Positions 49,023 to 61,845 of a stretch of DNA of 64,000 bases are shown here, one piece after another. The stretch is from Epiperipatus broadwayi (lineage: Eukaryota; Onychophora; Udeonychophora; Euonychophora; Peripatidae), in the NCBI GenBank assembly GCA_028023455.1, contig JAQFVV010006730.1, positions 248,001-312,000 of the forward strand, read 5' to 3'. How positions within the stretch are numbered: the stretch's first letter is position 1; the number at the start of each line of letters is the position of its first letter. The position numbers and the translations under genes were made by a program. The notes under the pieces were generated by a model. The model searched no databases and was not told where the DNA came from. It was given only the letters and a program-made list of their open reading frames with translations.

Positions 49023-49811
49023 TATCTATACATTCAACATTCACTCACAAATGATGGAAATAGTTCAACATATCACACCTCTTACTTTCTTTAATTGCAA
49101 ATATAAATGTATTTGCTTTATTTTCCATTTTAAAAAGTTTGATTTACTTTTAATTTGACAAAATCATTATTTTTAATTGTGGTCAAATTTCATTATTTCT
49201 TCCTCTTCTTTAAAATATTTAGTATAATTAATCTTTATTTTATTTTTAAAATATTGCTAGTCTGATTTAAATTTAAACCTATGTCATTTTAATTTGGGGG
49301 GGGGGATCTTCTAAATATATATGTGAAACAGTGTATCTGTTTCAATATTTATTACATTGTTTATCATCAAGGGAGCTATTAAATTGTAAAATTTTCAATC
49401 AAAATAAAAGTTCTATAATATTATAAAATTGATTTATCAAAATTAACTTTGGGCAGCTCATCTTTGCCAGTGTAGGTTAATGTCTTAAATATCCATACAT
49501 GAATATGGTTTTGTATATGAATACACTATAAAAGTGCAAAAGGCATAGTGACTGATTATATCAGACATCAACTCTATATCAAAAAGTAACAATATTTCCA
49601 AAATAAATAAAAAAAAACAATAAGTTCTTAATTAAAAACATTACAACATATTGTAAAATAAAATAAAATTTAATAGTGCAGCCTATTATATTTTGTTTCT
49701 AATTCTTTTTGTATATATTGTATATCATGTTTAAAAGCTCATGATTTGTTGGTAAATGTTAATTGTAATAAAATACATATTTTGTATTGAATTGCAAATG
49801 TACATACATAC
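49023..49811. other. AT-rich intergenic DNA, nothing recognised
   Basis: Contains an octo-G run near 49298 and no supported feature. Confidence 0.45.
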
Positions 49812-51937
49812 TGTACTGGTCAGAATTGTATGCTCATCTAATAGGATTTAGAATCTAGGCAAAAGTACCATAAATCCATTCATGCCTAAGATACACAGGT
49901 CAGGAGCAATCATGGATTCTGCTCTGTTTATCCTTCTCTAAAACTGTAATACTATGAACAACACTTCTGATGATAACAGATGAAATTTATTTGTTCCAGT
50001 CCTGGATACACCGCAGAGAAACAAGAGATCTACAGGAAAATATTGGTGCAACATGATTTTGAACTCCTGATAGGATGTGCTAGCCTCTGATTATATTACT
50101 ATTTCACTGAGAATCATTAATAAATGTAAGAGACTATTTTAAGATCAATGGAATCTAATTCATATATAATGCAATCTAATTAACAATATGTATGCATAAA
50201 ACATGAGACAAAGAATAACTAAAGAATAATTGTTTATGAAATGTCAATAATTTATTAATAATAATTCATTAGAAATTAAGTAAACAACAAATAATTAAAT
50301 AATTTAATAAATACAATGGTGAATCTATTTACATGTCATAATTAATAGCATCTGAGTTTCACATAATTATTAGCAATGATTTGCATATTCTAATAAATTA
50401 CATATAACATAGATTAATGATTAAATAATACACAAATACGATTTACATAGATGAATAAAAGTTTATTTTGATGTTTATTAGATGAATAAAAGTTAATAGA
50501 TAATCAAGACGATGTGACTTAATATGCTAATGGAGGGAGATATCAAATTTACAATGATTTTATAGTTTGAATGCTAGATTTATTCAATAGAAAAATAAAT
50601 GACCTTAACGAATACAGATAAATGGAATTTGATCTACATAATTCCATTTACTACAGTCTTCTAACTATTCATTAAAATATTAGTATAAATTACAAAGTAC
50701 TCAGTCATTAATTATACTTCATCAATCATTTTAAAAAAGTGGTTATTTGCATATTTGATCAAATAATTCTCATTTGACAGAATTTACTGAAAGTTATTGA
50801 TTAAGGTCATTTAATGGAAGGGTGGATAGCTTAAATAAGCTTAAAATGATCATTCTAATCTAGAAAATGATATAAGAAAAAAGTAGGATAGTTTACAAAA
50901 ATCACAGCATTACGACTTATAGATTAAAAATCAGGCAATATAAAATATTAACTAATAAATGCGGTGCTGACCTACATGATAATGCCAGAAATATTAAGTC
51001 TGTCTTAGGATAAAAAGCTTCATCAAATTTATGAAGATGGAAAACTTACCTGCCCTTGTGACAGGACAGTATCTGAAGAACTGGTTGGTAGGGATTCCAT
51101 TGTTCAGGATTTTCAATGTTATCCCATGCAGAGCCTAATTACAACCTGACAGTATCCTGGAGTCGGTGCTTCCAAACTTCATTTTGGGATATGCTATAAG
51201 AAATGATCTAGGATCTATGGGTATTAATTTGACAAAGCAAGATATATGAATTTTATAACAGTATCAAGGGTAAGTAATGCTAATAGGAATCAGGTCCATA
51301 ATGATGCTAATATGTTAACCAAGGCCCTCATAAATTAATGAAATCTAGTGTAATAACATGACAAAAATTAACCCATCCTTAAAGATACACAATTGAGCTT
51401 AAATATTAGTTAGAAAGTCAGGACTAAAAAAGAGGAAATACATAGTTCCCTTCATTAAACAAATATTAGTATGCTTAGCGAGTAGATAATTATATAATAA
51501 AATTATCATGCTGGATGGCATGGGATGCAAATGATTGAATATAAGAAAAGATAAGGTCATCAAGCTTTACTTTTTATAAGATTAAAATTCATTAAATCAA
51601 TAGTGTTAATATAATAATATGTTGATTTCTCAAACATGACAGCGTATAATTTGCCACTAAGCATGTAAAACAATTTAGTAATATTACTCGATCGAGCGAA
51701 CTTTGAGTTTGGTAAGAAAATTTACAGTTAAATATTTAAAATCCCATAATGGCAGGATGGAGAATTAAAAACTGAGATCGTTCACTAGATTGAATTATTA
51801 GCATATTAAATCAAATATAATCCAACATAAAAATAAAATTAAAAGTTTGCCGCATTTAAAATAATAAGATAGAAATAGTGAAACCTGTGCATTATATTTT
51901 TCAGAGGAAAAAAGAGTCATTAGATAATCGGCACTAC

Positions 51938-52697
51938 ATCATCATCAACCATTATCAATCTACTGCAGGATGAAGATCTCTCCAAGTTCAAACCATCTTT
52001 TCCTATCTTTAACTTCTCTTCTCCACATTACCCCTGCACACTTTCTTATTTCATCCATCCATCTCACATGTGGTCTCTTTCTGGGTCTTTTACAATCTCT
52101 TGGAATACAGTTTAAAATTTCAATTGTCCATCTATTATCATCTCTTCTAGAAATATGTCCAGCCCAACTCCACTTCAGTCTTTTAATTTTTTCAATGAGG
52201 TCAGTAACACCTGTTTGTTCTCTTAACCATACATTGTGTTTTGAATCGCTTCTTGTTACTCCCAACATGTATCTCTCCATACTTCTTTGAGTAGTCTGAA
52301 GTCTCTGTATTGCTCTTCTATTAAGTGTCCAAGTCTCAGATCCATAAGTAAGAATTGGCAAAACACATTTATTAAAAACCTTCCTTTTCAAACACATAGG
52401 CATATTTCCTTTTAGTATCGAGTTATTTTTACCAAAAGCACTCCAACCAAGTTTAATTCTACGATTATTTCATCCATTATGTTTCCATCTGTATTAATAA
52501 TCTGACCAAGGTATTTGTAACTGTTAACTTCTTCTAACTCATCATAATCAATTTTTATTTTCATATTTTGAGAAAATCTATTAGTCATTACTTTAGTCTT
52601 TTTAACATTTATCTTTAGTCCTACTTTCCTACTTTCATCTGATAACTCCTGCAACATTTCCTGTAGCTCTAAAGCATTATATGCAAAAAAACCCACT
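51938..52697 (-). mobile_element. 5'-truncated RTE-type LINE inserted in R2
   Basis: The insertion is absent from the matching place in R1 (near 3050-3062), giving a filled and an empty site. On the minus strand it ends with short GAT-type repeats (plus-strand CATCATCATC at about 51939), typical of RTE elements. Its 5' edge at about 52697 cuts into the reverse transcriptase domain, as for most LINE copies. A target duplication is not clear; CACTA appears on both sides. Confidence 0.85.
51960..52696 (-). pseudogene. RTE-type reverse transcriptase, C-terminal part, one frameshift
   Basis: The minus strand reads, from 52696, ALELQEMLQELSDESRKVGL then INVKKTKVM (after motif C), YKYLGQIINTDGNIMDEI; and, after one frame change near 52465, RRIKLGWSAFGK, PMCLKRKVFNKCVLPILTYG, SETWTLNRRAIQRLQTTQRS, WAGHISRRDDNRW and RKRPHVRWMDEIRK. 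This order is that of the reverse transcriptase end and C-terminal domain of RTE/BovB-type elements. The YADD motif and all upstream parts, including the endonuclease, are lost by 5' truncation. Apart from the one frameshift the sequence is open, so the insertion is fairly young. Confidence 0.9.
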
Positions 52698-53119
52698 AAT
52701 TATTAAATAGACAGAGAGTTACATTTTATTTTAAACAAATTAAAATTACAGATGGAGGTTTTAAAAAATTTATATTGGTGGCACAGATGGGATTATTTTC
52801 TATCACCTGACAATTTGATGGCCATATGGGTTGATACACATATGGAAAAATAAACATGGAAAAACATAGTCAGCAATGCAGATTTTGAAAAAAATAATGG
52901 TTGGCATCTTTGTAGAACTAGATTAGCATTTTATTACAGCAGTCTTTAAGTTGTGATGGCATAGCAGCATAGTGGTATGTAGATGATCATGAAAAGATTG
53001 GGAAAGCAAATTTCTTTCCTCTACTCAAAAGTCATAGTTAAAATTTTGAGTGACATAGATTTGTTCTGCAACACCTTCTGAAATAAGAGCAAAGAGTGCC
53101 TAGCATAAAAATTTGGCTG

Positions 53120-53128
53120 TATTTATAC
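53120..53128 (-). promoter_or_regulatory. TATA box candidate in R2
   Basis: Minus-strand GTATAAATACAGCC. The matching place in R1 (about 3478) has ATATAGAGCC, so the box is kept only in R2. It would start transcription toward lower coordinates. Confidence 0.35.
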
Positions 53129-53800
53129 ACCACCAAAACCTTTTAGAAATTTCTATTACCTTGCCACTGGTGAGACCTGGATGTGCATTAACTGGCCTGA
53201 CTGCACTTATCCTTTGTTAAAATTTACATTTTGAAGATGACAATGAGATAAGTTCCAGAGAACATTGTTTAATCTATTTTGAGTTTGGAAATAGATTCGT
53301 GAGATATATTTTTCATTAACGTTAGGTTTTTTTAAAATAAATCTACTTTACTAATGATATTTTAAAATTAAACTAACAACATTTTAAAATTAAACAAGGT
53401 AATTCTTTTGTTTATGAATCTAAGTTTAATTACTCTTTAGAACTTTCTCTGGTATTACATCAGCTTAATAAAATACACAAATTATAAATAAATAAATAAA
53501 AAAAGTTAACATAATGAAATATGATTTATAATATTTTTAGCTATCTGTGATATGTACACACACATAGATGATTATTTAAGATGATGGAAATTTAAATATT
53601 TCCAACTTAGAACTAATAAATATTCTTTATTCAAACATAAATGTATCTTACAAAAGAGGGGGGGAGGTAATCATGTGTATGTGTGTACTTGCACTCTTTA
53701 GTGATTAACAAGTATATAAATGGGTTTGAACCTCTGGTTGAAAATTTCTAAGATCACCAGACAGTGAAGCAAAATATGTATAACAGATTTTACTGCTTCA

Positions 53801-56257
53801 ATACATATAACACAGGTACTATGGTTATGCATATATAAATTAAGATTATGATATAAACAAAAGTAAAAAAATATATAAGATAGTTATGAAGATAAATTGA
53901 GAGAGGGACACATTTCCATATATTTTATTGAGTATGCAATCACCTATTCACATTCATTCAAAAATAAAAAAAAACTTATTGCATTGTATTTTTATTTTTT
54001 TAAATAAAATGATCAGAGAAATGTCCAAGTTTACATCATAATTAAATATAATCTGGATGACATTCTTTTTTCCAATAATTTTTTTTTCTACTGAAGGGTA
54101 ATTGCAGTCTAATTTTCAGCAGACTACATCCTCTTTATATGTTTTGATGCTTTTAATTCTGTAATAACTTTATGAATATTCTCAAATGTCATAAATTTTT
54201 TACATATTATGTTTAGAAATCATTAAATTACTTGAAATACAGTACACCAAATCCAAAAAGATAATAAAGAAAGAATAATAAAATGTATGAGCCTTCAACA
54301 TTGTACCACAACATTTTGAATAGTTCATATTTTTTTCATAAAAATTACAAAAAAAAAGTGACCGAATGAGGGCACCACCAAGCTTTTTTGCTTGGAACCA
54401 GATTGTGAAGATTTCTACAATTGGGGTGTTTATTTGTTTATGAATGGCAATCAACAATTCTATAAAAAGGAATACAATAATTAACTAGTTAAATAATAAT
54501 GAAACCAAACAAACACTTGATAAATGTTGAAATATTTATTATACTCTTTTTCTTTCTCCCTTCTTATTCTCTCTCCTTGCATTTATTAAAGCAAATCATC
54601 TCAATATATTTATTACTAATACTGTTTTAACATATCATTTTCGAAGGAACATGCACTATCACTTAATTCCAGTGTATGGAAAGACACCAATAATTATGAT
54701 ATATACAGACTAGGAGTGAACTTAAGAGTGACTTACTAATAAGAGTGCCACATAGTGACACTCAAACCCTCTCTTTCAAATGTCAAACTCTATTCCAGAA
54801 CTGACTGGACCCCCTTTTCATTTTTATATCTCTTCCCTTAGATCGAATATATAATTTTTATTTAGATATATACTGCTAATAAAACAATGATAAAAAAGAA
54901 AGAAAAGGTTAATAAAAAATATATAATATTGGTTAGTTTAAGTTAGTACAATATACATAATTAACAAACCCATAAAACCCCCTTCTACTGTTGAGACTTA
55001 TATCTATTTGAAGTGAAGGCTTTCCATTATTCTATTATGCCATTATACATATTATACATTAACACACAAATGTTTCTTGTAAGAAAAATTCTAGTTATCC
55101 TGACTGATCAGTGTAGTTTCTTGATCCAGTAAGGAAAAATACTCCATCCTATGGTTATCATGGATTGTTCGAGATTTACATTTTAGTCCATTTTCCCCAG
55201 CTAACTAACTCTACATGTTCACATTCACAAGATCAGAATTTCCATTGGCAGTTCCAGGTGGTGTCAAAAAGAGAAGATCCCCAAGGGGGAAAGTTCTGAT
55301 ACTTCTTAGCCACTCAACATATTCTCAGCACTTTAAAATATTATTTGTTTAATTTAGCTTTGTAGGATTTAAATCATAGATGAGTCTGAGGTGAATCAAA
55401 AACCAATCGATCAATCACTATCTCCAGCAAAATTTGAATTAAAATTTAAACAAAAGGCAATCCAGTAATTTATAGTTTTTTTTTAAGTCCTCAAAGTCTG
55501 GATTCACACCTTTAATATATGTCATTTTTTGATCATATTTTGCTTTTAATCCTGTGGAAATATTCCAAATTGATAAGCATAATAGATAGCACAAAAATAC
55601 ATTCACTATCTAAGTTTCAACAATAGAGCTAATTACAGAAAGAAAATCTATCCTTTTTTCTTTTTTCACCCTTCTATCTTTAAGAATTAGAAACAAGAAT
55701 TGCTAAGAATTAGAAACAAAACAAAAGAAAAACTTTTATTAAAAAAAACTTGCAATATCTTTTTTTTATCTCGATTTAATTTATTTCAAAAAACTTTTAA
55801 AATTCCATTTAAAATAAAAATTTTTTTAAAATAACATATAAGTGATTTTAATAAAAATATATATGTATATATGAATATGAGTGGGCAGAAAAATACTAGC
55901 TCAACATAAATTTAAAAATTTGTATAAATAAGCAAGATCACACACATCATTTTAAGATAAAAAAAGGGCTGCTGTTATTTTGTGAAATTTATTAAATTTG
56001 CAAATTTAAACATTTTTTAAAATGTGATTACAGATACACTCTCACATAAAAAACAGTTTCTGCTGAATTGTAAAATGAATTAAATTTAAGAATTTTAATG
56101 TTCTTTTATTTGTTTATTTACATTTTATTTGGATAATATGTAATTAAAATAGTGTATATTAAAACAGTGACTTCTTTGTATATAAATAACAAAAAATAAA
56201 TAAAAATTTAAAAATACTTTTATTCATGTAAATGCATTAGAAACTAAAAAAAAAAGT
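53801..56257. other. AT-rich intergenic DNA, nothing recognised
   Basis: No repeat partner or domain-bearing frame. A GA-rich direct repeat AAGAATTAGAAACAA occurs twice near 55681-55715. Confidence 0.5.
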
Positions 56258-56339
56258 TGTGTCAAGCATTGTTGGTCAAGTGGTCACTGCCTTACAAGCT
56301 GTTGTCCTGGGTTTGCTTCCCGGCCGATGCTTTGACACA
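56258..56339 (+). tRNA. tRNA-Val(TAC)-like element with extended terminal stem, probably a pseudogene
   Basis: A shortened cloverleaf can be drawn: acceptor GCATTGT (56266-56272) with CCGATGC (56324-56330), six of seven pairs; A box TGGTCAAGTGG (56273-56283); anticodon loop CTTACAA (56291-56297) giving TAC; T-arm CTGGG/TTTGCTT/CCCGG (56307-56323). It is about 65 nt, short by a few bases in the D-arm compared with the copy at 7060-7130, so it is unlikely to work in translation. Outside the acceptor, TGTGTCAA (56258-56265) pairs with TTGACACA (56332-56339), lengthening the terminal stem by eight pairs after one extra T. An A-rich tract follows. Confidence 0.6.
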
Positions 56340-58166
56340 TAAAAAAAAAATTTTTTTTTTCAGTTGAGTCATTCTTAAAAATTTGTGATCAAAAATAAAA
56401 CTGTAAACTTCTCATGTTAATTACAATTTCTAGCAATTTTATGGTTTTTTTTTTACCAAGCAAGCATTACAATTTAATGTTTTACATTTAATATTTTTTG
56501 TCATTTTGCTATTAAGAATATCAAAAAAATATATCTTCTATTAATATAAAGTATAACTAAGTGTATTTCTATGCATAAGCATTCCATGCTTTTATTTTTG
56601 GTGATGTAACACCAAAAATATCATGAAAGCTGAAGAAAATTTATTTTGCCTCTTTTAATGCATTTACAAGAATAAAACATTTCTTTTAATTTTTAAAAAA
56701 ATTTTTTTTAGTTTCATATGTGATATTAAATTATCAAAATTCTTTTTGATTTAGCTTTTAATTTTTAATTCTTCTCTAAGAAATTAGTTTTTTAAACTTT
56801 TTTGCTAAAATTGTTTGCAAACTCACTAGATAAAATCTTGAAATTCAACTTTTACCCGCTTCCCAATTTCTGCTCTAATTCTAACTTTGCAATATTTTTT
56901 ATGACAATAGATTGTTTTTAGAGTAAGATAGTTTATAAAAACACATGCCCCCAAAATGAATTCAATAGCTGATTGGAAGATTTCCAAATTCGATTATAAT
57001 AGAAATAAAATACAATAAAACTTTTATCAATGTTATTATTAATGAAAGAGTAAAGAAAACAAAAAAATGTATATGATTAGTTAAAAAATAAAAAAGGAAA
57101 AATTTAGAAGATAATAAAAATAAATAATATTAAGAATTAGAAAGGGAAGGCATCCTAAAATCATAGTGCTAAAAAGAAATTATGGGATGCTGCTTACTAA
57201 AGATTTTTAGACAGATTTTCATTTGAATAAAATAAGAAAAAATGTTTTAATTTGGCAACTAACCGAATGTTATGGTTAATTCACTATTCCATCAAACATC
57301 ACATGATTATACAATTATAAATATATACCAGGGAATTTGAAATCTTACAGGTGGATTTACTAGATAGAAACAAATATGTATCAGATGCTAAAAACATTGA
57401 AGTTGGATGAAAAAAAATGGAAGGAATTAATGGGAAAAAATTAAACAATATAACTTGGAAATTCTCCATATTCATTCGTTATTATAAATAAATACCTTAT
57501 CAGTGTGAATATATATGAAAAACCGACGTGTATATATATGTGGAAATGAATGGGATAATTAATATTTAAATGCTTTTCTAACGCTAAATATTTTATTTGA
57601 AAAATGCAGGATTATCATATTTTGTTTGAATTCTTTTTTGTCAATATTTTGTAATTTCTTGCTAAGATTTTTTCTTTTCATTTGCTTAACTCTTGGAGCC
57701 CCCCCCCCTTCTTACGACTATTTATAAATATATTTAGATCTAATTAATATCGATTGGTTTTTTTAAATGATGACAATATCAACAAAAAAAAAAGAGCGAA
57801 AATTGAAAGAAAATATCACAATTATTCGTAATTTTTTAAAACGCACAATTTAATGTTTATTTTGACAATATTTGCTAGATATTTTAAAAAAATAAATCAA
57901 TCATTTACGCCAATAGAGCAAAAAATGAATGCTTGATTATTGATCTTTTTTTCTTTCTTTTTAAAAAAGCAATCGATTATCGGAAGAAATATTTAATTAT
58001 CGATTTCTACTTTTCTTTTTAAATAATTATTCAACGTATTCAGCCTATTTACCTTATTTTTGCAGTTGACTGAAACAATATCAGTTTCAGACAATTATAT
58101 TTAACCTCATTTCTGGTGGAAATAATAAAAGAAAACTATTTATCTACTTACATATCTAACTAAAAG
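56340..58166. other. AT-rich intergenic DNA, nothing recognised
   Basis: A small hairpin of TTTTTGGTGATGTAACACCAAAAA type lies at about 56595-56619. Homopolymer C9 at about 57700. No coding signal. Confidence 0.5.
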
Positions 58167-58340
<174 letters not shown>

Positions 58341-58729
58341 ACTCATCTCATCTATTTATTTCTATGTATCCATCTGCCCATTTATTTAACTATCATTTAT
58401 CCATCTATCTATGCACCTCTATCTATATACTAAATATCTACGCTCCTGTTTGTAAGATTGTCTGACTATCTGCCTAACTATCTGACTATCTATTTACTTA
58501 CTTATTTGTTACTTCAAATATTTAATTAAAATAATAGTATGACGTTTTAATATTTATTAAGCTATAGTTCAGCAAACGATTTTAAAAAAAATATTTTGTA
58601 ACAATCTAGAAAAACCATCTCTAACAATTTAAAAAACCAGTATAATTTTACATAAACACACTCATAAAATGTAATCTAATCTCTTGTAGAAAAACATTTT
58701 CATTATATTCACATAATATAAAACAAATA
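58341..58729. other. AT-rich sequence after the microsatellite
   Basis: Degenerate TATC-type sequence fading into AT-rich DNA; nothing else seen. Confidence 0.5.
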
Positions 58730-59210
58730 AAATCAGTTCATATTGCTAATGGAAAATTTAAATATAAAATATCACTTACCCACTACTGTATACATTCTTT
58801 CAAAAGCTATACCTTGTAAATAAAGATAAAATCTGATTTTAACAACACAAACAAAAGGTTATCTTTTGTTTGTATGCCACAAAGTTGCTATATAAATTGA
58901 AATCCAGATTTATTTAAACAAGGAATGAGAAATTTACATTAGAAATAATCATAAATTGTTTATAAACAAATATGTTTAAATTTATATAATGAAAGACTAA
59001 TATAATAATTATTTTAAACTTTGAAATCTCCTAATATAATAATTATTTTAAACTTTGAAATCTCCTATGCAAAAAATAAAATCCATTCATATCACTAACT
59101 GAAATTCAAATATAAAATATCTATCACTTCTCCACCACTACATTATTTCAGCAACACTACTTTGCAAACAAAATCTATATACCACAAAGTTGTTATATAA
59201 ATTGAGATAC
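58730..59210 (+). repeat. direct duplication of an approximately 150-180-bp segment
   Basis: AAATATAAAATATC.ATCACTT, TTTGCAAA/TTGTAAA-type, and CCACAAAGTTG.TATATAAATTGA occur in order at about 58750-58905 and again at about 59105-59205. Between them lies an exact 34-bp tandem duplication (58997-59064, CTAATATAATAATTATTTTA and following). Confidence 0.7.
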
Positions 59211-59327
59211 ACTGTTTTTAGTGCAACTTTAATAGATTACTATTGGTTTAATCCATTTTTTACTAGGACTATTTCATGACTCATATAGTTTTTATTCAAT
59301 TTTAGATTTAAAATATTATTAGAATAT

Positions 59328-59640
59328 TATCATCATCACTATCAATGATTATCAAACTATGACTGATAAGTATTCCTAATTTATTCCAATACTTTTATGC
59401 ATAACCTTTCTTCTTCACATTCCAATAGCAGACTTTTTCTATTTATCCATTCCACGTATGGGTTTTCTTTCAGATCTTTTAAAGTTATTTGGAATTCAGT
59501 TGGAGATTTTAATTATTCATTTATTATCATAATTTGTAGAAATATGATTAGAATATCTAAATGTTAGCCTTTAATTGTTTTTATGATCAAAGAAATGTTT
59601 ATTCCCTCTATAGCTTAGAGTTGACTTCATTGATTCCTAG
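59328..59640 (-). mobile_element. degenerate RTE-type LINE 3' fragment
   Basis: Plus-strand ATCATCATCACTATCAATGA, GATCTTTTAAAGTTATTTGG and TAGAAATATG align in order with 51938-52180. This is therefore the 3' end of an older RTE insertion in the same orientation. Its coding sense is lost. Confidence 0.75.
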
Positions 59641-59822
59641 GCTCTTATAGAAAGTTAGTTTTTTCTGTGTTTTTCTGGGTCTTTCCTTGTGAAAACCATT
59701 TTCTTTGAGAATTGAACTTCTTACCTTTCTGCTTAATTAATAGTGGATAAGTTGCTTGATTCTGAAGAAGCTGATAGCTGTTTTCAGAACCTTCAATGGA
59801 ATAAGCTGAAGGAAAAGCCATC

Positions 59823-61735
59823 TTGGAAATGCAAAATAACACAGGTTTTTGTTCTTTGCAGCCTACCACTCCATCCAGAGATGCTACTGTCAATAAAAAA
59901 AATTACCTGTTCTCAAAAGTTCACCACAGAGGATCCACAGTCCAAACCAATAATCTTCAAAATGAAGCCTCCAGTGAGATCATTAAAAATTTAGATTTCC
60001 CAAGCTTGGAAAATAGCAACGTTAAATTTTCTTCTAATTTTTCTAATAAGTCAAAAGTTTCTCAAAATATCAACAAAAAATTGATAAAAATAGCAAAACT
60101 AACATAAAGTCTTCCAATTTAAATGCCTCCCCTTCCCAAAATCAACCTAAGATGTTAATTAACAGCAAGCCATCCTATGCTAACATTACACAGGCAGGCC
60201 TTAGTGAGCCTAATGTTATGGCATGAGAAGCTTCAAAAAATCTCAAAGATTTATTCAATTTATTTGATGAAGAGATTGAGGAGAACTTAACTGATATTTG
60301 TAGCAATCCCAGCACACTCAATCTAAATCTGGAGCAAAAAGAAATTGACTTAATAGTAAACAGATTCAATAATACTATTCCTTCCCAATTACATAAATCA
60401 TTTCTCAATTTCCACAGTGAAAACACCTCAATCTTAGCTGTCACCAACACTTCTTGTGATCTATTTAAATTCCCAATTAATGAACTATATTATGAGATAA
60501 CAAAGAAAAAATTATGGAATCTGATTCATAAAATTCTGCAACATCCCAATAAATTAATCTTCCAAATTGAGTTCAACAATCCCAATAAATTAATCTTCCA
60601 AAAATCCTTCAAATATCTTGATGGGAAAATCATTTGCAATATTAATATGAATCGTCCTACAATCTTGTCAGGCAAAATAAGGAATTGTTACCTTAAATTC
60701 AGGGAGAGTGATTTGCAGCAAATACTCAGGCCCTATGGCAAAGTATCAAACTTTAGATATCAACTGATTAAGGGCATAGACCTTCCAGTTTATTTGAATA
60801 CTGCCTTCTTTGATCTTTCCCTGAATAGGGAATCAAACCCCAATGACATTTCCACTCTCTACTATTTGGACACTTCCCCTCTTGTCATTACCTTCCATGG
60901 CATTCCTCCACAGTGTTTCTTCTGCCACCAGAGAGGCCACTTAGTGAGGGACTGCCCAGCCAGAATTTGCCACAATTGCAAAAGAATTAAAAGCAAAACT
61001 CACCTCTGTAACTCTAGTCCAGTGATGCAGACTGTGGAGACTCCCATGTCCAGGCCTGACTTTGTAGCATCTGAACCAATGGAAAGCTCCACTTGTCCTC
61101 TAACATCTCTGGTGGTCCTTTCAGCATCTGAAACAGTAGAAAACTCCACATCCTTTATTGTCTCCTGTTGATAAGGTCAGCCCTGACTCTTTGCCTTCAC
61201 CCGCACTCTCCATATGTGTATTGGATGAGTCTTTTGAGTCAGCATGTTCGGTCATGGAGGAGACTTCCACTTTGCCTCTGTCCAACAAAAGGAAAGCAAA
61301 TGAACAAAATACGGATTCCAAATCTTCAGTGAACAAATTATACTCGAAAAAAATAAATAACAAAAGCTTGGACTCCTCAGACTCTGAATATCTTATCCCC
61401 CAGCAACCTGGAAAAAATGCAAGCCTGTTCCTAAGGCAGATAGTCAAGCAAGAAGTTGTGAATTACCTAATAAAAATACAAGCAAACCTTGCCAAACCCC
61501 TGTTCCAGGTAAGGACATTAAATTAAAGCTACCTAAGGCCTCCAGGACATTGAACGTTGAACCAGACTCTGTTGAAGGCCTGCATTACAAAGAGTCTGGG
61601 GAGGGGGCCTCTGGCCAGATAGTGGATCTGCAAGAAGCTAGTACTGGAGTTTCTTACATGGATGGCTTGCGATCCAGAACATCAAAAGCAAAAGCTGGTA
61701 TATGTCCTCTTGGCAGGACCAATAGTTGCTGAGTG
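59823..61735 (+). pseudogene. LINE ORF1 (nucleic-acid-binding, zinc knuckle), broken
   Basis: Pieces in three frames follow each other. The N-terminal part from about 59823 ends by frameshift near 60090. The next part reads QNQPKMLINSKPSYANITQA and meets a TGA at 60224-60226. The long clean block 60227-61171 contains an RRM-like stretch and, counted from the Met codon at 60647, CFFCHQRGHLVRDC (residues 90-103), a CX2CX4HX4C knuckle, followed by CHNC..THLC (108-121). A frame change near 61150 continues into SPVDKVSPDSLP..LSNKRK..DSSDSEYL and then a tail to 61732. Proteins of this kind coat the element's RNA. A 36-bp in-frame duplication lies at 60543-60614. The start is uncertain. Confidence 0.82.
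60543..60614 (+). repeat. 36-bp in-frame duplication in LINE ORF1
   Basis: ATCCCAATAAATTAATCTTC occurs at 60543 and 60579. The spacing of 36 bases adds twelve codons without changing frame. Confidence 0.9.
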
Positions 61736-61845
61736 CATGATCACACATTCAAAACTCATTTAATCATTTCCAAATTATCACCAATTGCCCAATAAATACA
61801 CAATATTTATCTGTTAAAATAATGCCTCATAAAGCTCAATATAGC

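Larger units (their letters stand above)
49812..53800 (-). mobile_element. large dispersed repeat R2, paralogue of R1
   Basis: Starts TGTACTGGTCAGAATTGTATG and ends TTTTACTGCTTCA, colinear with R1 throughout. Without the LINE insertion (51938-52697) it is about 3.23 kb, the same size as R1. Flanking ATAC on both sides (49808-49811 and 53801-53804) is a candidate 4-bp target duplication. On the minus strand GTATAAATA sits about 670 bp from the upstream edge, as an LTR promoter might. No coding region belongs to it. A solo LTR of this length would be unusual, so another class is possible. Confidence 0.65.

Noticed and set aside
52000-52290. Plus-strand open frame across the RTE LINE
   Set aside because: It is the antisense shadow of the minus-strand reverse transcriptase.
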